Of a DNA stretch of 64,000 bases, positions 25,254-33,810 are shown piece by piece (within the stretch, counting starts at the first letter, position 1; each line of letters opens with the position of its first letter). The stretch covers positions 124,001 through 188,000 of the forward strand of contig NZ_FMYH01000006.1 in the NCBI RefSeq assembly GCF_900096585.1. The letters run 5' to 3'. A model generated the notes under the pieces. The model did no database searches and had not been told where the DNA came from. It worked only from the letters and a program-made list of their open reading frames with translations. This DNA comes from Sanguibacter gelidistatuariae (GTDB lineage: Bacteria > Actinomycetota > Actinomycetes > Actinomycetales > Cellulomonadaceae). The translations under genes were made by a program, and so were the position numbers.

Positions 25254-25287
25254 AGTGCACCGCCCTCAACCCTACCGGCGGTGCACT
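25254..25287 (-). terminator. Hairpin after pfkA
   Basis: Perfect 11-bp arms AGTGCACCGCC and GGCGGTGCACT have a 12-base loop, 22 bases after the pfkA stop. A second hairpin, GCGCAGT-GTTG-ACTGCGC, lies just beyond (25228-25245). Both are in the 212-bp pfkA-rpsA spacer, which must also hold the rpsA promoter. Confidence 0.55.
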
Positions 25288-25309
25288 GCCTCGGTCAACG
25301 CGCCGGCGA

Positions 25310-26335
25310 TCAGGCCAGAACCCGGGCAACCCGGAGGAGGTCCTCGGGGACGTGCTTGACCTTGCCGGCGATCTCCTCGAGCGGGACGAGGACCACTTCC
25401 TCGTTGCGCAGCGCGGTCATGACGTTCGTCTCCCCGCGGGAGATGGCGTCGACGGCCGCGACGCCGAAGCGGCTGCCCAGGATGCGGTCGGTCGGGGTGG
25501 GGGTTCCACCGCGCTGGACGTGACCCAGGATGGTCAGGCGGGTGTCGAAGCCCGTGCGTGTGGCGATCTCGTTGGCGACCCGCTCGCCGATCGCGCCGGC
25601 GATGATCTCGCCGAACTTGCCCAGCTGGGCCTCGTACTGCATCGAGCTGCCCTCCTTGGGGAGAGCCCCCTCGGCGACGACGACGATCGAGAAGTTCGCG
25701 TGCGAGCGGTGGCGGTGCTTGAGGAACTTGATGATCCGGTCCATGTCGAAGGGCTCCTCGGGGGCGAGCACCAGCTCGGCGCCGCCCGCGATGCCGGCGT
25801 TCACGGCGATCCAGCCGGCGTGACGGCCCATGACCTCGACGACCATGACGCGGTTGTGGCTCTCCGCGGTCGTGTGGATCCGGTCGATGGCCTCGGTCGC
25901 GATGTTGACCGCGGTGTGGAAGCCGATCGACAGGTCCGTCCCGGCGACGTCGTTGTCGATCGTCTTGGGGATCGCGACGATCTTGACGCCGTTCTCGGCG
26001 ACCTTGTTCGCGGCGTGCAGCGTGCCGTCGCCGCCGATGCAGATGAGCGCCTCGATCCGCTCAGCCTCGAGGGTCGCCATGACGGCGTCCATGCCGCCGT
26101 CGGCCGCGTGCGGGTGGTACCGCGCAGTGCCGAGCAGGGTCCCGCCCTGGGGCAGCACGTTGCGGATGTCCTCGCGGGACATGGTCCGGACGTCGCCGTC
26201 GACGACGCCCTTCCAACCGTTGCGGAAGCCGATGATCGTGTGCCCGTACTCCCCCAGGCCCTGCTTGACGACGGCACGGATGGCCGCGTTGAGGCCCGGG
26301 CAGTCGCCACCACCGGTGAGCAGACCGATTCGCAT
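25310..26335 (-). CDS. pfkA: 6-phosphofructokinase
   Basis: It phosphorylates fructose 6-phosphate in the committed step of glycolysis. The ATG giving MRIGLLTGGGDCPGLNAAIR is chosen; upstream residues are not part of the fold. The 341-residue product shows GGDGTLHAANK near residue 103, whose glycine after GGD favours ATP over pyrophosphate, and PKTIDNDVAGTD near 124. MGRHAGWIA and QRGGTPTPTDRIL follow. The lysine in PKTIDND is typical of the actinobacterial branch rather than of E. coli PfkA. ATP use is inferred from one residue and is not certain. Confidence 0.93.
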   Translation of the reverse strand: MRIGLLTGGGDCPGLNAAIRAVVKQGLGEYGHTIIGFRNGWKGVVDGDVRTMSREDIRNVLPQGGTLLGTARYHPHAADGGMDAVMATLEAERIEALICIGGDGTLHAANKVAENGVKIVAIPKTIDNDVAGTDLSIGFHTAVNIATEAIDRIHTTAESHNRVMVVEVMGRHAGWIAVNAGIAGGAELVLAPEEPFDMDRIIKFLKHRHRSHANFSIVVVAEGALPKEGSSMQYEAQLGKFGEIIAGAIGERVANEIATRTGFDTRLTILGHVQRGGTPTPTDRILGSRFGVAAVDAISRGETNVMTALRNEEVVLVPLEEIAGKVKHVPEDLLRVARVLA

Positions 26336-26532
26336 TCGAACTCCCTCAAGAAAATAGATCGTGACCAGCAAAATCACGCATTCGCACCGCCCATGATCGC
26401 GGTGCGCCCTCTAACCCTACCCAGGACCGGGGCGTGTTCAGCGTGCCAATGGTCCCACGATTTTCGGCGAGTCTCCCGGCCCCGTTGCGCGGCTGCCTCC
26501 GCCCGACACCCGCGATGGGCCAGACTGGTCGC

Positions 26533-27363
26533 GTGACACACGAATCGATCACCCGCGCCGGCTACCAGCAGGTCCCCGACGAGGCCGGCGGCCGCGCGAG
26601 CCGCGCCTGGTGGGACGAGAACGCCCGCGACTACCTCGACGAGCATGGGGCCTTCCTCGGCGCGTCGGACTTCTGCTGGTGCCCGGAGGGGTTGCGTGAG
26701 GCCGACGCCCACCTGCTTGGCCCCGTCGAGTCGTTGCGCGGGGCGATGATCCTAGAGATCGGCTCCGGCGCGGCCCAGTGCGGGCGCTGGCTCACGGCCC
26801 AGGGTGCCCGGGTGGTCTCGACGGACGTGTCGGCCGGGATGCTCCTGGAGAGCCGCCGGATGGACACCACGGAGGGCACCCACGTGCCCGTCCTGCAGGT
26901 TGACGCCCGCCACCTGCCCTTCGCCGCGGACACCTTCGACGTGGTCTTCACCGCCTACGGGGCGATCCCCTTCGTGCCCGACGCCGCGGCCGTCCACGCC
27001 GAGGTGGCGCGCGTCCTGCGGCCGGGAGGGCGCTGGGTGTTCTCGGTCACCCATCCGATCCGGTGGGCGTTCCCGGACGACCCGAGCGACCGCGGCCTCA
27101 CCGCGACCCGCTCGTACTTCGATCGTCGCCCCTACGCCGAGCGGGAGGCGGACGGTCGGGTCACCTACGCCGAGTACCACCGCACCCTCGGCGACCACGT
27201 CCGTGAGGTGGTCGGCGCGGGCCTCGAGCTGGTCGACGTCGTCGAGCCCGAGTGGCCCGACGGCCACGACCAGGCGTGGGGCGGGTGGAGCCCGGTCCGG
27301 GGACGACTCATCCCCGGGACCGCCATCTTCTCCGCCCGCCGCCCGGAGCACGAAGAGCGCTAG
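26533..27363 (+). CDS. Class I SAM-dependent methyltransferase
   Basis: The product of about 276 residues shows motif I ILEIGSGAAQCGRWL (residues 73-87), the acidic end of beta-2 (VVSTDVSAGML), FDVVFTAYGAIPFV and LRPGGRWVFSVTHP. This places it in the methyltransferase type 11 group. The N-terminal part (SRAWWDENARDYLDEHGAFLG...FCWCPEG) is seen in an actinobacterial subgroup of unknown substrate. The GTG start is uncertain; ATG at 26515 is possible. Its stop overlaps the convergent polA stop. A short inverted repeat (CGCACCGC/GCGGTGCG) lies in the gap before it. Confidence 0.88.
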   Translation: MTHESITRAGYQQVPDEAGGRASRAWWDENARDYLDEHGAFLGASDFCWCPEGLREADAHLLGPVESLRGAMILEIGSGAAQCGRWLTAQGARVVSTDVSAGMLLESRRMDTTEGTHVPVLQVDARHLPFAADTFDVVFTAYGAIPFVPDAAAVHAEVARVLRPGGRWVFSVTHPIRWAFPDDPSDRGLTATRSYFDRRPYAEREADGRVTYAEYHRTLGDHVREVVGAGLELVDVVEPEWPDGHDQAWGGWSPVRGRLIPGTAIFSARRPEHEER

Positions 27364-30071
27364 TGCCCGGCGTCGTGCCAGCTGGCGCCGACGCCGACGG
27401 ACACGTCGAGCGGGACCAGGAGGTCCGCGGCGGAACCCATCTGCTCGCGGACGAGCGCCTCGAGCTCGGTCAGCTCGCCCGCTCCCACCTCGAGGACGAG
27501 TTCGTCGTGGATCTGGAGGAGCAGCCGAGACCGCAGTCCGCGCTCGGCGATCTCCCGCTCGACGCCAAGCATCGCGACCTTGATGATGTCGGCTGCGCTG
27601 CCCTGGATCGGGGCGTTGAGGGCCATCCGCTCGGCCATCTCGCGCCGCTGGCGGTTATCGCTCGTGAGGTCGGGCAGGTAGCGGCGCCGGCCCATGATCG
27701 TCGCGGTGTACCCGGTCGCCCGGGCCTCGTCCACCACGCCCGTGAGGTATGTGCGCACGCCCCCGAAGCGCTCGAAGTAGTCGTCCATGAGCTTGGCAGC
27801 CTCGCCCACCTCGATGCCGAGCTGCTTGGACAGCCCGAAGGACGAGAGACCATAGGCCAGCCCGTAGGACATGGCCTTGATCTTCGACCGCTGGGCGGAG
27901 GTGACCTCGGTCGTCGGCACGCCGAAGACCCGGGACCCGACATAGCTGTGCAGGTCCTCCCCCGACCGGAAGGCCTCGATCAGCGCAGTGTCACCGGACA
28001 GGTGCGCCATGATCCGCATCTCAATCTGGGAGTAGTCCGCGGTGAGCAGGGTCTCGAAGCCGTCACCGACGACGAAGGCGCGGCGGATCCGCCGCCCGGC
28101 CTCGGTCCTGATCGGGATGTTCTGCAGGTTCGGCTCGGTCGAGCTGAGCCGGCCGGTGGCCGCGATCGTCTGCTGGAAGGTCGTGTGGATGCGACCGTCG
28201 TCGGCGACAGCCTTGAGCAGACCCTCGACGGTCTGGCGTAGCCGGGTGGCGTCGCGGTGGGCGAGCAGGAACTCCAGGAAGGGGTGCTCGGTCTTGGCGA
28301 AGAGGTCCGCGAGGGCTGCCGCGTCCGTCGTGTACCCGGTCTTGATCTTCTTCGTCTTGGGCATGGCCAGCTGATCGAAGAGCACCTCCTGCAGCTGCTT
28401 GGGCGACCCGAGGTTCACCTCGCGACCGATGACCTCGTAGGCCGACCGTGCGGCCTCGGCGACGATCTCGGAGAAGTGCTTCTCGAGGTCGCGCAGGTAG
28501 TCGACGTCCATCGCGATCCCGCGGCGCTCGACCTGGGCGAGGACCTCGGACAGGGGCAGCTCCAGGGTCGCGAGCAGGTCGGCTGCCTCACGGTCCTTGA
28601 GCTCTCCGCCGAGCACCTCGGCGAGGTCGGTCAGGGCGGCGGCTCGCACGGCGAGCCGGTTCGCCTCGCTGTCCTGGTTGCCCTCGCCGACCGAGAGGTC
28701 GAAGGAGCCCTGGTCGCCGGCGTCGGTCTCAAGCGCCCGGAGCTCGTGGCCCAGGTGGCGTTCGACGAGCTCGCCGAGGTCGTAGCCGCGCTGGTCCGGG
28801 AAGCACAGGTAGGCGGCGAGCTCAGTGTCGAAGACGATCCCGCGCAGGTCGTAGCCGCGGGCTGCGAGCTCGTGCCAGGTGGCCTTGCCGCCATGGGCGA
28901 CCTTGCGCCGGGTCGCGTCGGCCAGCCAGGTGCCGAGGACCACGTCGTCGGCGGCGGTCAGGTCGGCGAAATCGAGGGCGATGGCCGAGCCTGCCCCGTC
29001 GGCGCCGTCGGCGATCGCGAAGGCCCAGGCGTCCCCGCCGGCGGGCACAGCCCGGCCGGCCACGTCGAGCCCGAGCGTCTGGTCGGCGCGCGCGTCGAGC
29101 CACTGCGCCAGCACACCCGGGGCGAGGGGCACGACCTCGACCTCGGGGGCTGCCTGCGCGGCCTCCTGCTCGGAGTCCTGGCCGGCGGGGTGCATGGCGA
29201 ACAGGCGCTCGCGCAGGGTGCGGAACTGCAGTGCGTCGAAGACGGCGTTCATCGCTTCGCGGTCCCAGGGCTGGGCGCGCAGGTCGTCCGGGCCGAAGGG
29301 CAGCTCGATGTCGGTGAGCAGGTGGTTGAGCTCGCGGTTGAGGCGGACCTGGTCGAGGTGCGCACGCAGCGACTCCCCCGCCTTGCCGCCGATCTCGTCG
29401 GCGTGGGTGAGGATCTCCTCGAGGCCGCCGAACTGGTTGATCCACTTCGCGGCGGTCTTCGGCCCGACCCCGGGTACACCCGGGATGTTGTCGCTCGTCT
29501 CCCCGACCAGGGCCGCGAGGTCCGGGTACTGGTGCGGGGCGACCCCGTACTTGACCTGCACGGCGTCCGGCGTCATCCGGGCGAGCTCGGAGACCCCCTT
29601 GACCGGATAGAGCACCGTGACGTTCTCATTGACGAACTGCAGCGAGTCCCGGTCGCCCGAGCAGACGAGGACCTCCATGCCGAGTGCGTCGGCCTGGGAG
29701 GACAGGGTCGCCAGGATGTCGTCCGCCTCGAACATGTCCTTCTCGAGGAAAGGGATCCGCATCGAGGTCAGGACCTCTTTGATGAGCGGGACCTGCCCCT
29801 TGAACTGCTCGGGGGTCGCGTCCCGGGTGCCCTTGTACTGGGGGAAGCGCACGGTGCGGAAGGTCGTCGACCCGGCGTCGAAGGCCACAGCGACGTGGGT
29901 GGGCTCCTCGACCCGCAGGAGCGTCGCGAGCATCGAGATGAATCCGTGCACGGCGTTCGTGGGCTCGCCCGTCGTGGTGGCGAACTTGTCCACAGGAAGG
30001 GCGAAATACGCCCGGTATGCCATGGAGTGGCCATCGATCAAGAGGAGTCTGGGTCGCGCAATGTCGGTCAC
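27360..30071 (-). CDS. polA: DNA polymerase I
   Basis: It fills gaps and removes RNA primers in repair and replication. From the GTG at 30071 the product is about 903 residues. The N-terminal 5'-3' exonuclease has LLLIDGHSMAYRAYFALP, CSGDRDSLQ and GVPGVGPKTAAKW. The 3'-5' proofreading-like domain lacks clear catalytic acids. The polymerase domain has DYSQIEMRIMAHLSGD (motif A), RSKIKAMSYGLAYGLSSFG (O-helix) and QIHDELVLEV (motif C). An ATG seven codons upstream would overlap the start of the divergent thioesterase gene; neither start has a good ribosome site, so the mRNA is probably leaderless. Confidence 0.95.
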   Translation of the reverse strand: MTDIARPRLLLIDGHSMAYRAYFALPVDKFATTTGEPTNAVHGFISMLATLLRVEEPTHVAVAFDAGSTTFRTVRFPQYKGTRDATPEQFKGQVPLIKEVLTSMRIPFLEKDMFEADDILATLSSQADALGMEVLVCSGDRDSLQFVNENVTVLYPVKGVSELARMTPDAVQVKYGVAPHQYPDLAALVGETSDNIPGVPGVGPKTAAKWINQFGGLEEILTHADEIGGKAGESLRAHLDQVRLNRELNHLLTDIELPFGPDDLRAQPWDREAMNAVFDALQFRTLRERLFAMHPAGQDSEQEAAQAAPEVEVVPLAPGVLAQWLDARADQTLGLDVAGRAVPAGGDAWAFAIADGADGAGSAIALDFADLTAADDVVLGTWLADATRRKVAHGGKATWHELAARGYDLRGIVFDTELAAYLCFPDQRGYDLGELVERHLGHELRALETDAGDQGSFDLSVGEGNQDSEANRLAVRAAALTDLAEVLGGELKDREAADLLATLELPLSEVLAQVERRGIAMDVDYLRDLEKHFSEIVAEAARSAYEVIGREVNLGSPKQLQEVLFDQLAMPKTKKIKTGYTTDAAALADLFAKTEHPFLEFLLAHRDATRLRQTVEGLLKAVADDGRIHTTFQQTIAATGRLSSTEPNLQNIPIRTEAGRRIRRAFVVGDGFETLLTADYSQIEMRIMAHLSGDTALIEAFRSGEDLHSYVGSRVFGVPTTEVTSAQRSKIKAMSYGLAYGLSSFGLSKQLGIEVGEAAKLMDDYFERFGGVRTYLTGVVDEARATGYTATIMGRRRYLPDLTSDNRQRREMAERMALNAPIQGSAADIIKVAMLGVEREIAERGLRSRLLLQIHDELVLEVGAGELTELEALVREQMGSAADLLVPLDVSVGVGASWHDAGH

Positions 30072-30090
30072 GTCTGCAAATCTATCGTCC

Positions 30091-30498
30091 ATGACTGACA
30101 AGGACACCACCGACATGCTCGCGGCCTCCGCCCGCGGCACCCTGATCGAACGCATGGGCATCGAGCTGCTCGAGGCGACGGCCGAGCGAGCGGTCGGGAC
30201 GATGCCCGTGGCGGGAAACACCCAGCCGGCCGGGCTGCTGCACGGCGGGGCGAGCGTCGTCCTCGCCGAGACGCTCGGATCCTTCGCGGCTCAGCTGCAT
30301 GCGGGACCGGATCGCATGGTGGTGGGGATCGAGATCAACGCCACACATCACGCGGGTGCTCGAGAGGGGCACGTCACGGGAGTCGCGACGGCGATCCACC
30401 GCGGTCGGACCACAGCGAGCTACGAGATCGTCGTGACCGACGAGTCAGGTCGGCGGGTCTGCACCGCCCGGCTGACCTGCCTGGTGCTCGCGGCCTAG
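30091..30498 (+). CDS. PaaI-like hotdog-fold thioesterase
   Basis: It probably hydrolyses acyl-CoA thioesters. The 135-residue product shows the hotdog signature NTQPAGLLHGGASVVLAETLGSFAA (about residues 45-70), with the catalytic acid in LAET, and NATHHAGAREGHVTGVAT later. The ATG at 30091 is taken as start; there is no ribosome site, so it may be leaderless. It is divergent from polA across about 20 bases. A thioesterase beside polA is a frequent actinobacterial arrangement. Confidence 0.9.
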   Translation: MTDKDTTDMLAASARGTLIERMGIELLEATAERAVGTMPVAGNTQPAGLLHGGASVVLAETLGSFAAQLHAGPDRMVVGIEINATHHAGAREGHVTGVATAIHRGRTTASYEIVVTDESGRRVCTARLTCLVLAA

Positions 30499-30509
30499 CC
30501 TGCCTGCTG

Positions 30510-31253
30510 TCAGTCTGCTCGGTGCTCGCGCCGGGTCGGCTGCCGGTCGCTGTGCCAGCCGCCGGTCGGCGTGTCGTCCTGGACCGCCACGTTCGCCGGT
30601 GCCTTCGCGATGGCTTGCCCGGTGGCTTGCTCAGCCTGGCTGGCGGCCAGGCTCGCCTGGAAGCTGCGCAGGTCGACGGGTCCGCTGTTGGTCTCGGTCC
30701 GCGCGCGACGTCGTCGAGCAATGAGGTCTTCGATGCCGCGACCCTGACCACGGCCGGCGCCCTCGGCCGCGAGCTTGCGCAGCAGCACGGCGGTGGACAC
30801 GACCCGGTGGCTGGCCGCCGGGGCGAAGCCGAGGCGTGCGAGGAAGCGTTGGACACCGCGAGACCCGGGGAGCGGGACCGAGTACACCTCGAGGGCGCCG
30901 ACGGAGGCCGCCGTCTCCCCCGCCTCAGTCAGCAGAGCATGGCCGACGCCGCGGCGTCGGAAGTCCTGGGAGACGTAGAGCGCCTCGACGTACACCGAGG
31001 TCTCGTCGCTGAAGAGGTTGGGCTCAAGGACCCGGATGAGCATGAAGCCGACCGGCTCGCCCTCGATGGCGGCGACCTTGATCTGGCCGCCCGGAAGTGC
31101 GGTCAGCGTGGCTAGCTGACGGGCGAGGCGTTCCTCGTCGCCAACACACAGCTGGACACCGGTTCCGGCCTCATGGCGAGCGGTAACACTCAGGCTGGCC
31201 AGGACGGGAAGGTCGGAGGCAACCGCAGGCCGTACATCGACCAAGGCACGCAT
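30510..31253 (-). CDS. GNAT family N-acetyltransferase
   Basis: The GNAT domain covers roughly residues 1-150: VRPAVASDLPVLASL at the N-terminus, SVYVEALYVSQDFRRRGVGHALLTEA with the acetyl-CoA motif RRRGVGHAL, and RFLARLGFAPAASHR. The C-terminal ~90 residues are basic and low in predicted structure (IARRRRARTETNSG...). The substrate is unknown. The ATG giving MRALVDVRPAV is chosen because GGAGAG lies upstream. Its stop lies 11 bases from the convergent thioesterase stop. Confidence 0.85.
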   Translation of the reverse strand: MRALVDVRPAVASDLPVLASLSVTARHEAGTGVQLCVGDEERLARQLATLTALPGGQIKVAAIEGEPVGFMLIRVLEPNLFSDETSVYVEALYVSQDFRRRGVGHALLTEAGETAASVGALEVYSVPLPGSRGVQRFLARLGFAPAASHRVVSTAVLLRKLAAEGAGRGQGRGIEDLIARRRRARTETNSGPVDLRSFQASLAASQAEQATGQAIAKAPANVAVQDDTPTGGWHSDRQPTRREHRAD

Positions 31254-31408
31254 ACGAACTCTCCATCTGTTGATAGTCGCCCTGTCAGTAGTCACCAGAG
31301 CGGCCACGGCGGCGCGCGGGACGGTACGCCGGAAGCATGGCCTCGCCCAAGACTGCCCCTATCCGCCCGACAGGTCAACCATCAGGTGGTGTGATGCACT
31401 GACTGTTC

Positions 31409-32101
31409 TCAGGCTTCGCCGACCTGCTCGATCACGGCGTCGGCGACCTCGCGCATCGTCAGGCGACGGTCCATGGACGTCTTCTGGATCCAGCGGAAGG
31501 ACTCCGGCTCGCTCAGGCCCATCTTCGTCATGAGCAGGCCCTTGGCGCGGTCGACCCGCTTGCGGGTCTCGAAGCGCTCCGCGAGGTCGGCGACCTCAGA
31601 CTCGAGGGCAGTGATCTGGGAGTAGCGGGAGATCGCGATCTCGACCGCGGGAAGCAGGTCCGCGGGGCTGAACGGCTTGACGACGTAGGCCATCGCCCCG
31701 GCGTCGCGTGCCCGCTCGACGAGCTCAGCCTGGGAGAACGCTGTGAGCAGCACGACCGGGGCGGCGTGTGCCTTGGCGATCCGCTCGGCCGCGGAGATAC
31801 CGTCGAGCTCGGGCATCTTGACGTCCATGACGACGACGTCGGGCTTGAGCTCGAGGGCGAGCCGCACGGCGGTCTCGCCGTCGCCGGCCTCTCCCACCAC
31901 GTCGAAGCCTGCCTCGCGGAGCGTCTCGACGACGTCCATCCGGATGAGAGCCTCATCCTCGGCCACGACGGCGCGCCGCACGCGCCGCGCAGGCACCGCG
32001 GGAACTTCCTCCGGCGCTTCGACCACCGGCTCCAGGAGCGGGGGGAGGTCAAGAGGGGGAACGATGCCTGGCGTCGATTCGTTGTCTGTCACATGCGCCA
32101 T
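31409..32101 (-). CDS. ANTAR-domain response regulator (PdtaR-like)
   Basis: It pairs a receiver domain with an RNA-binding ANTAR output domain, which acts on antiterminator stem-loops. The 230-residue product has a Pro/Glu-rich N-terminal tail (1-40). The receiver has acidic residues at AEDEAL (48-50), phospho-acceptor DVVVMDVKMPELDG (Asp93), a conserved Thr in VLLTAF and Lys in VVKPF. The ANTAR domain (RKRVDRAKGLLMTKMGLSEPESFRWIQKTSMDRRLTM) lies at about 178-215. The cognate histidine kinase is not in the window. It is divergent from the adjacent tRNA. Confidence 0.93.
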   Translation of the reverse strand: MAHVTDNESTPGIVPPLDLPPLLEPVVEAPEEVPAVPARRVRRAVVAEDEALIRMDVVETLREAGFDVVGEAGDGETAVRLALELKPDVVVMDVKMPELDGISAAERIAKAHAAPVVLLTAFSQAELVERARDAGAMAYVVKPFSPADLLPAVEIAISRYSQITALESEVADLAERFETRKRVDRAKGLLMTKMGLSEPESFRWIQKTSMDRRLTMREVADAVIEQVGEA

Positions 32102-32201
32102 CGTAGTGGGTCACGATCTCCCAGCGCGCATCAACGGGACCCGATGTGAACATTGCCACGTCCGTGTGGTTACATTGTCGAGCACTTCAGCGGTGTTACC
32201 A

Positions 32202-32275
32202 GCCCCGGTAGCCCAACCGGCAGAGGCGTTCGGCTCAAACCCGATCCAGTGTGGGTTCGAATCCCACCCGGGGCA
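32202..32275 (+). tRNA. tRNA-Leu-like (anticodon CAA) with short variable loop
   Basis: It folds as acceptor GCCCCGG/CCGGGGC, D arm with GCCC...GGC, anticodon stem TCGG/CCGA around loop CTCAAAC, variable loop of five bases, and T arm GTGGG-TTCGAAT-CCCAC. Discriminator is A; the 3' CCA is only partly encoded. Anticodon CAA predicts leucine, yet bacterial leucine tRNAs normally carry a long variable arm, which is absent here. The base pair at the top of the anticodon stem is a T-T mismatch. A tyrosine integrase gene follows within 80 bases, so the 3' end probably served as an attachment site. A -10-like TACATT lies about 30 bases upstream. Confidence 0.85.
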
Positions 32276-32301
32276 CCCATCTGACCTGCGCAAACACAAG
32301 T

Positions 32302-32323
32302 TTTGTCCCCACGTGGGGACAAA
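32302..32323. repeat. 22-bp perfect palindrome between tRNA and integrase
   Basis: TTTGTCCCC-ACGT-GGGGACAAA is a perfect inverted repeat, followed at once by a partial third copy (TGTGTCCCC). It lies 26 bases past the tRNA and 30 bases before the integrase start. It could be an integrase or excisionase arm site, an operator for the integrase gene, or a tRNA terminator. Confidence 0.6.
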
Positions 32324-32352
32324 TGTGTCCCCATGAGATGCACGATGGACTC

Positions 32353-33624
32353 ATGGCGAGCATCGAGAAACGCGTTCGCGGAGACGGCACCGTCGCCTAC
32401 CGCGTCACTTGGCGCGACCCCACCCAGCCCGGCCGGCAGTCGATGACGTTCGATGACCGGCGTCAGGCCGAGCAGACGATCAAGCTGCTCGACGGCAGTG
32501 GCCAACCACTCACTCTCGCGATCGAGGTCGCCAATGCGATCCGCCAGGGCGGGCCCACGGTCGAGGACGCAGTGCGCGAACACATCGACCTGCTCAACCG
32601 CGTCGGCGAAGACCCCCGCAGCGGGTACCGGTACCGGGCTCGCGACCACATCAACCCCCACCTCGGCGCTCTGCCGGTCAAGGCGCTCACGTGGCACCAG
32701 GTGACGCTGTGGATCCGCGACCTGCAGACCAAAGGGCTCTCGAACAAGTCGATCGCGAACATCCACGGACTGCTCTCCGCAGCCATGAACACCGCCGTCC
32801 GCCTCGGCTACCGGACGGACAACCCCTGCGCAGCCGTGCGACTCCCCCGCACCCAGCGGGCAGGTGATGACATGGTCGTCCTGGAGCCAGAGGACCTCGA
32901 CCTCATCCTGGACAACCTCCTCGAGCACTACCGACCGTTCATCATCACCCTCGTCGGAACCGGCCTGCGGTTCGGCGAGGCGACGGCGCTGCACGTCGAA
33001 GACCTCTCCCTCGACGCCCACCCACCGACCATCCGCATCAACAAGGCCTGGAAGCAGGACGGCAACCGGCAACCGTTCATCGGGGCGCCGAAGTCGGCAC
33101 GGTCACGGCGCACGATCTCCCTGTCCCCCGACCTCGCCGAGATGCTCTGAGAGGTCACCGCGGACAAGCGCGGGACGGAACTCGTGTTCGTCAACGTCGC
33201 CGGACGCCCTATCCGCAACAACACTTTCTGGGCCACCAACTGGTCACCTGCTCTCACCAAGGCGCAGAACCCGGTCGACGCGGACGGCTCACCGGACCCC
33301 GACGCGCGACGACTGATGAAACGGCCACGGATCCACGACCTGCGCCACACCCACGCGAGCTGGATGCTCGCCGAGGGGATGGACATGTTCACACTGTCCC
33401 GGCGGCTGGGGCACGAGACCTACGCCACGACCGACTCGCGGTACAGCCACTTGATGCCTGCCCAGCAACTCCAAGCCGCCGAGGTGGCCGCGGCGGCGAT
33501 GGGGCGACTGCGTCATCGGCCATCGCCACGCGGAGCAGCAGCGACGCCTTCGTCACGTACCGGATCATCGATGGAGACCCGCTCCTCGTCTCCATCAACT
33601 GAACGCACTCTGCAGACGGGCTGA
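32353..33624 (+). pseudogene. Tyrosine site-specific integrase, interrupted by an in-frame TGA
   Basis: Phage-type integrases recombine att sites at tRNA genes. The frame begins MASIEKRVRGDGTVAYRVTW (N-terminal arm-binding region), followed by the SAM-like core-binding domain (VEDAVREHIDLLNRV...RDLQTKGLSNKSIANIHGLLSAAM). The catalytic domain supplies Arg in GTGLRFGEATAL, His-x-x-Arg in IHDLRHTHASWML, His in RRLGHET and Tyr in DSRYSHLMP. A TGA at 33148-33150 splits the catalytic domain; reading continues in the same frame with perfect family sequence (EVTADKRGTELVFVN), so a single base change such as CGA to TGA explains it. Without readthrough the protein lacks HxxR and Tyr and is inactive. 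Confidence 0.9.
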
Positions 33625-33703
33625 TCGTGACCTACACAGCGCATGCCATCTATCACACCCTGGAGTTCCAGGGTGTGGAGCGGTGGCACGGTCTGCCCAC
33701 AGC

Positions 33704-33748
33704 CCCGTGGCCAGGAGGCGGCAGTTGCGGCCGCCTCCTGGCCACGGG
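33704..33748. repeat. 19-bp perfect hairpin in the element remnant
   Basis: CCCGTGGCCAGGAGGCGGC and its exact complement flank a seven-base loop (AGTTGCG). About 25 bases to its left lies a second near-palindrome, ACACCCTGGA/TTCCAGGGTGT (33656-33677). The stretch between the integrase end (33624) and the relaxase fragment holds no recognisable gene. Confidence 0.75.
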
Positions 33749-33810
33749 CCCAGACCACTTTCCTTGGTTGCGCACCGACGTGTCATTTGGGCCGGTCACC
33801 ATCGACCTGA

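Noticed and set aside
32202-32275. tRNA-Sec interpretation of the tRNA
   Set aside because: The loop CTCAAAC places CAA, not TCA, at the anticodon, and the long acceptor and variable arms of tRNA-Sec are absent.
33148-33150. TGA in the integrase as a selenocysteine codon
   Set aside because: Integrases have no selenocysteine, no SECIS-like hairpin was seen just after, and the neighbouring genes are also decayed.
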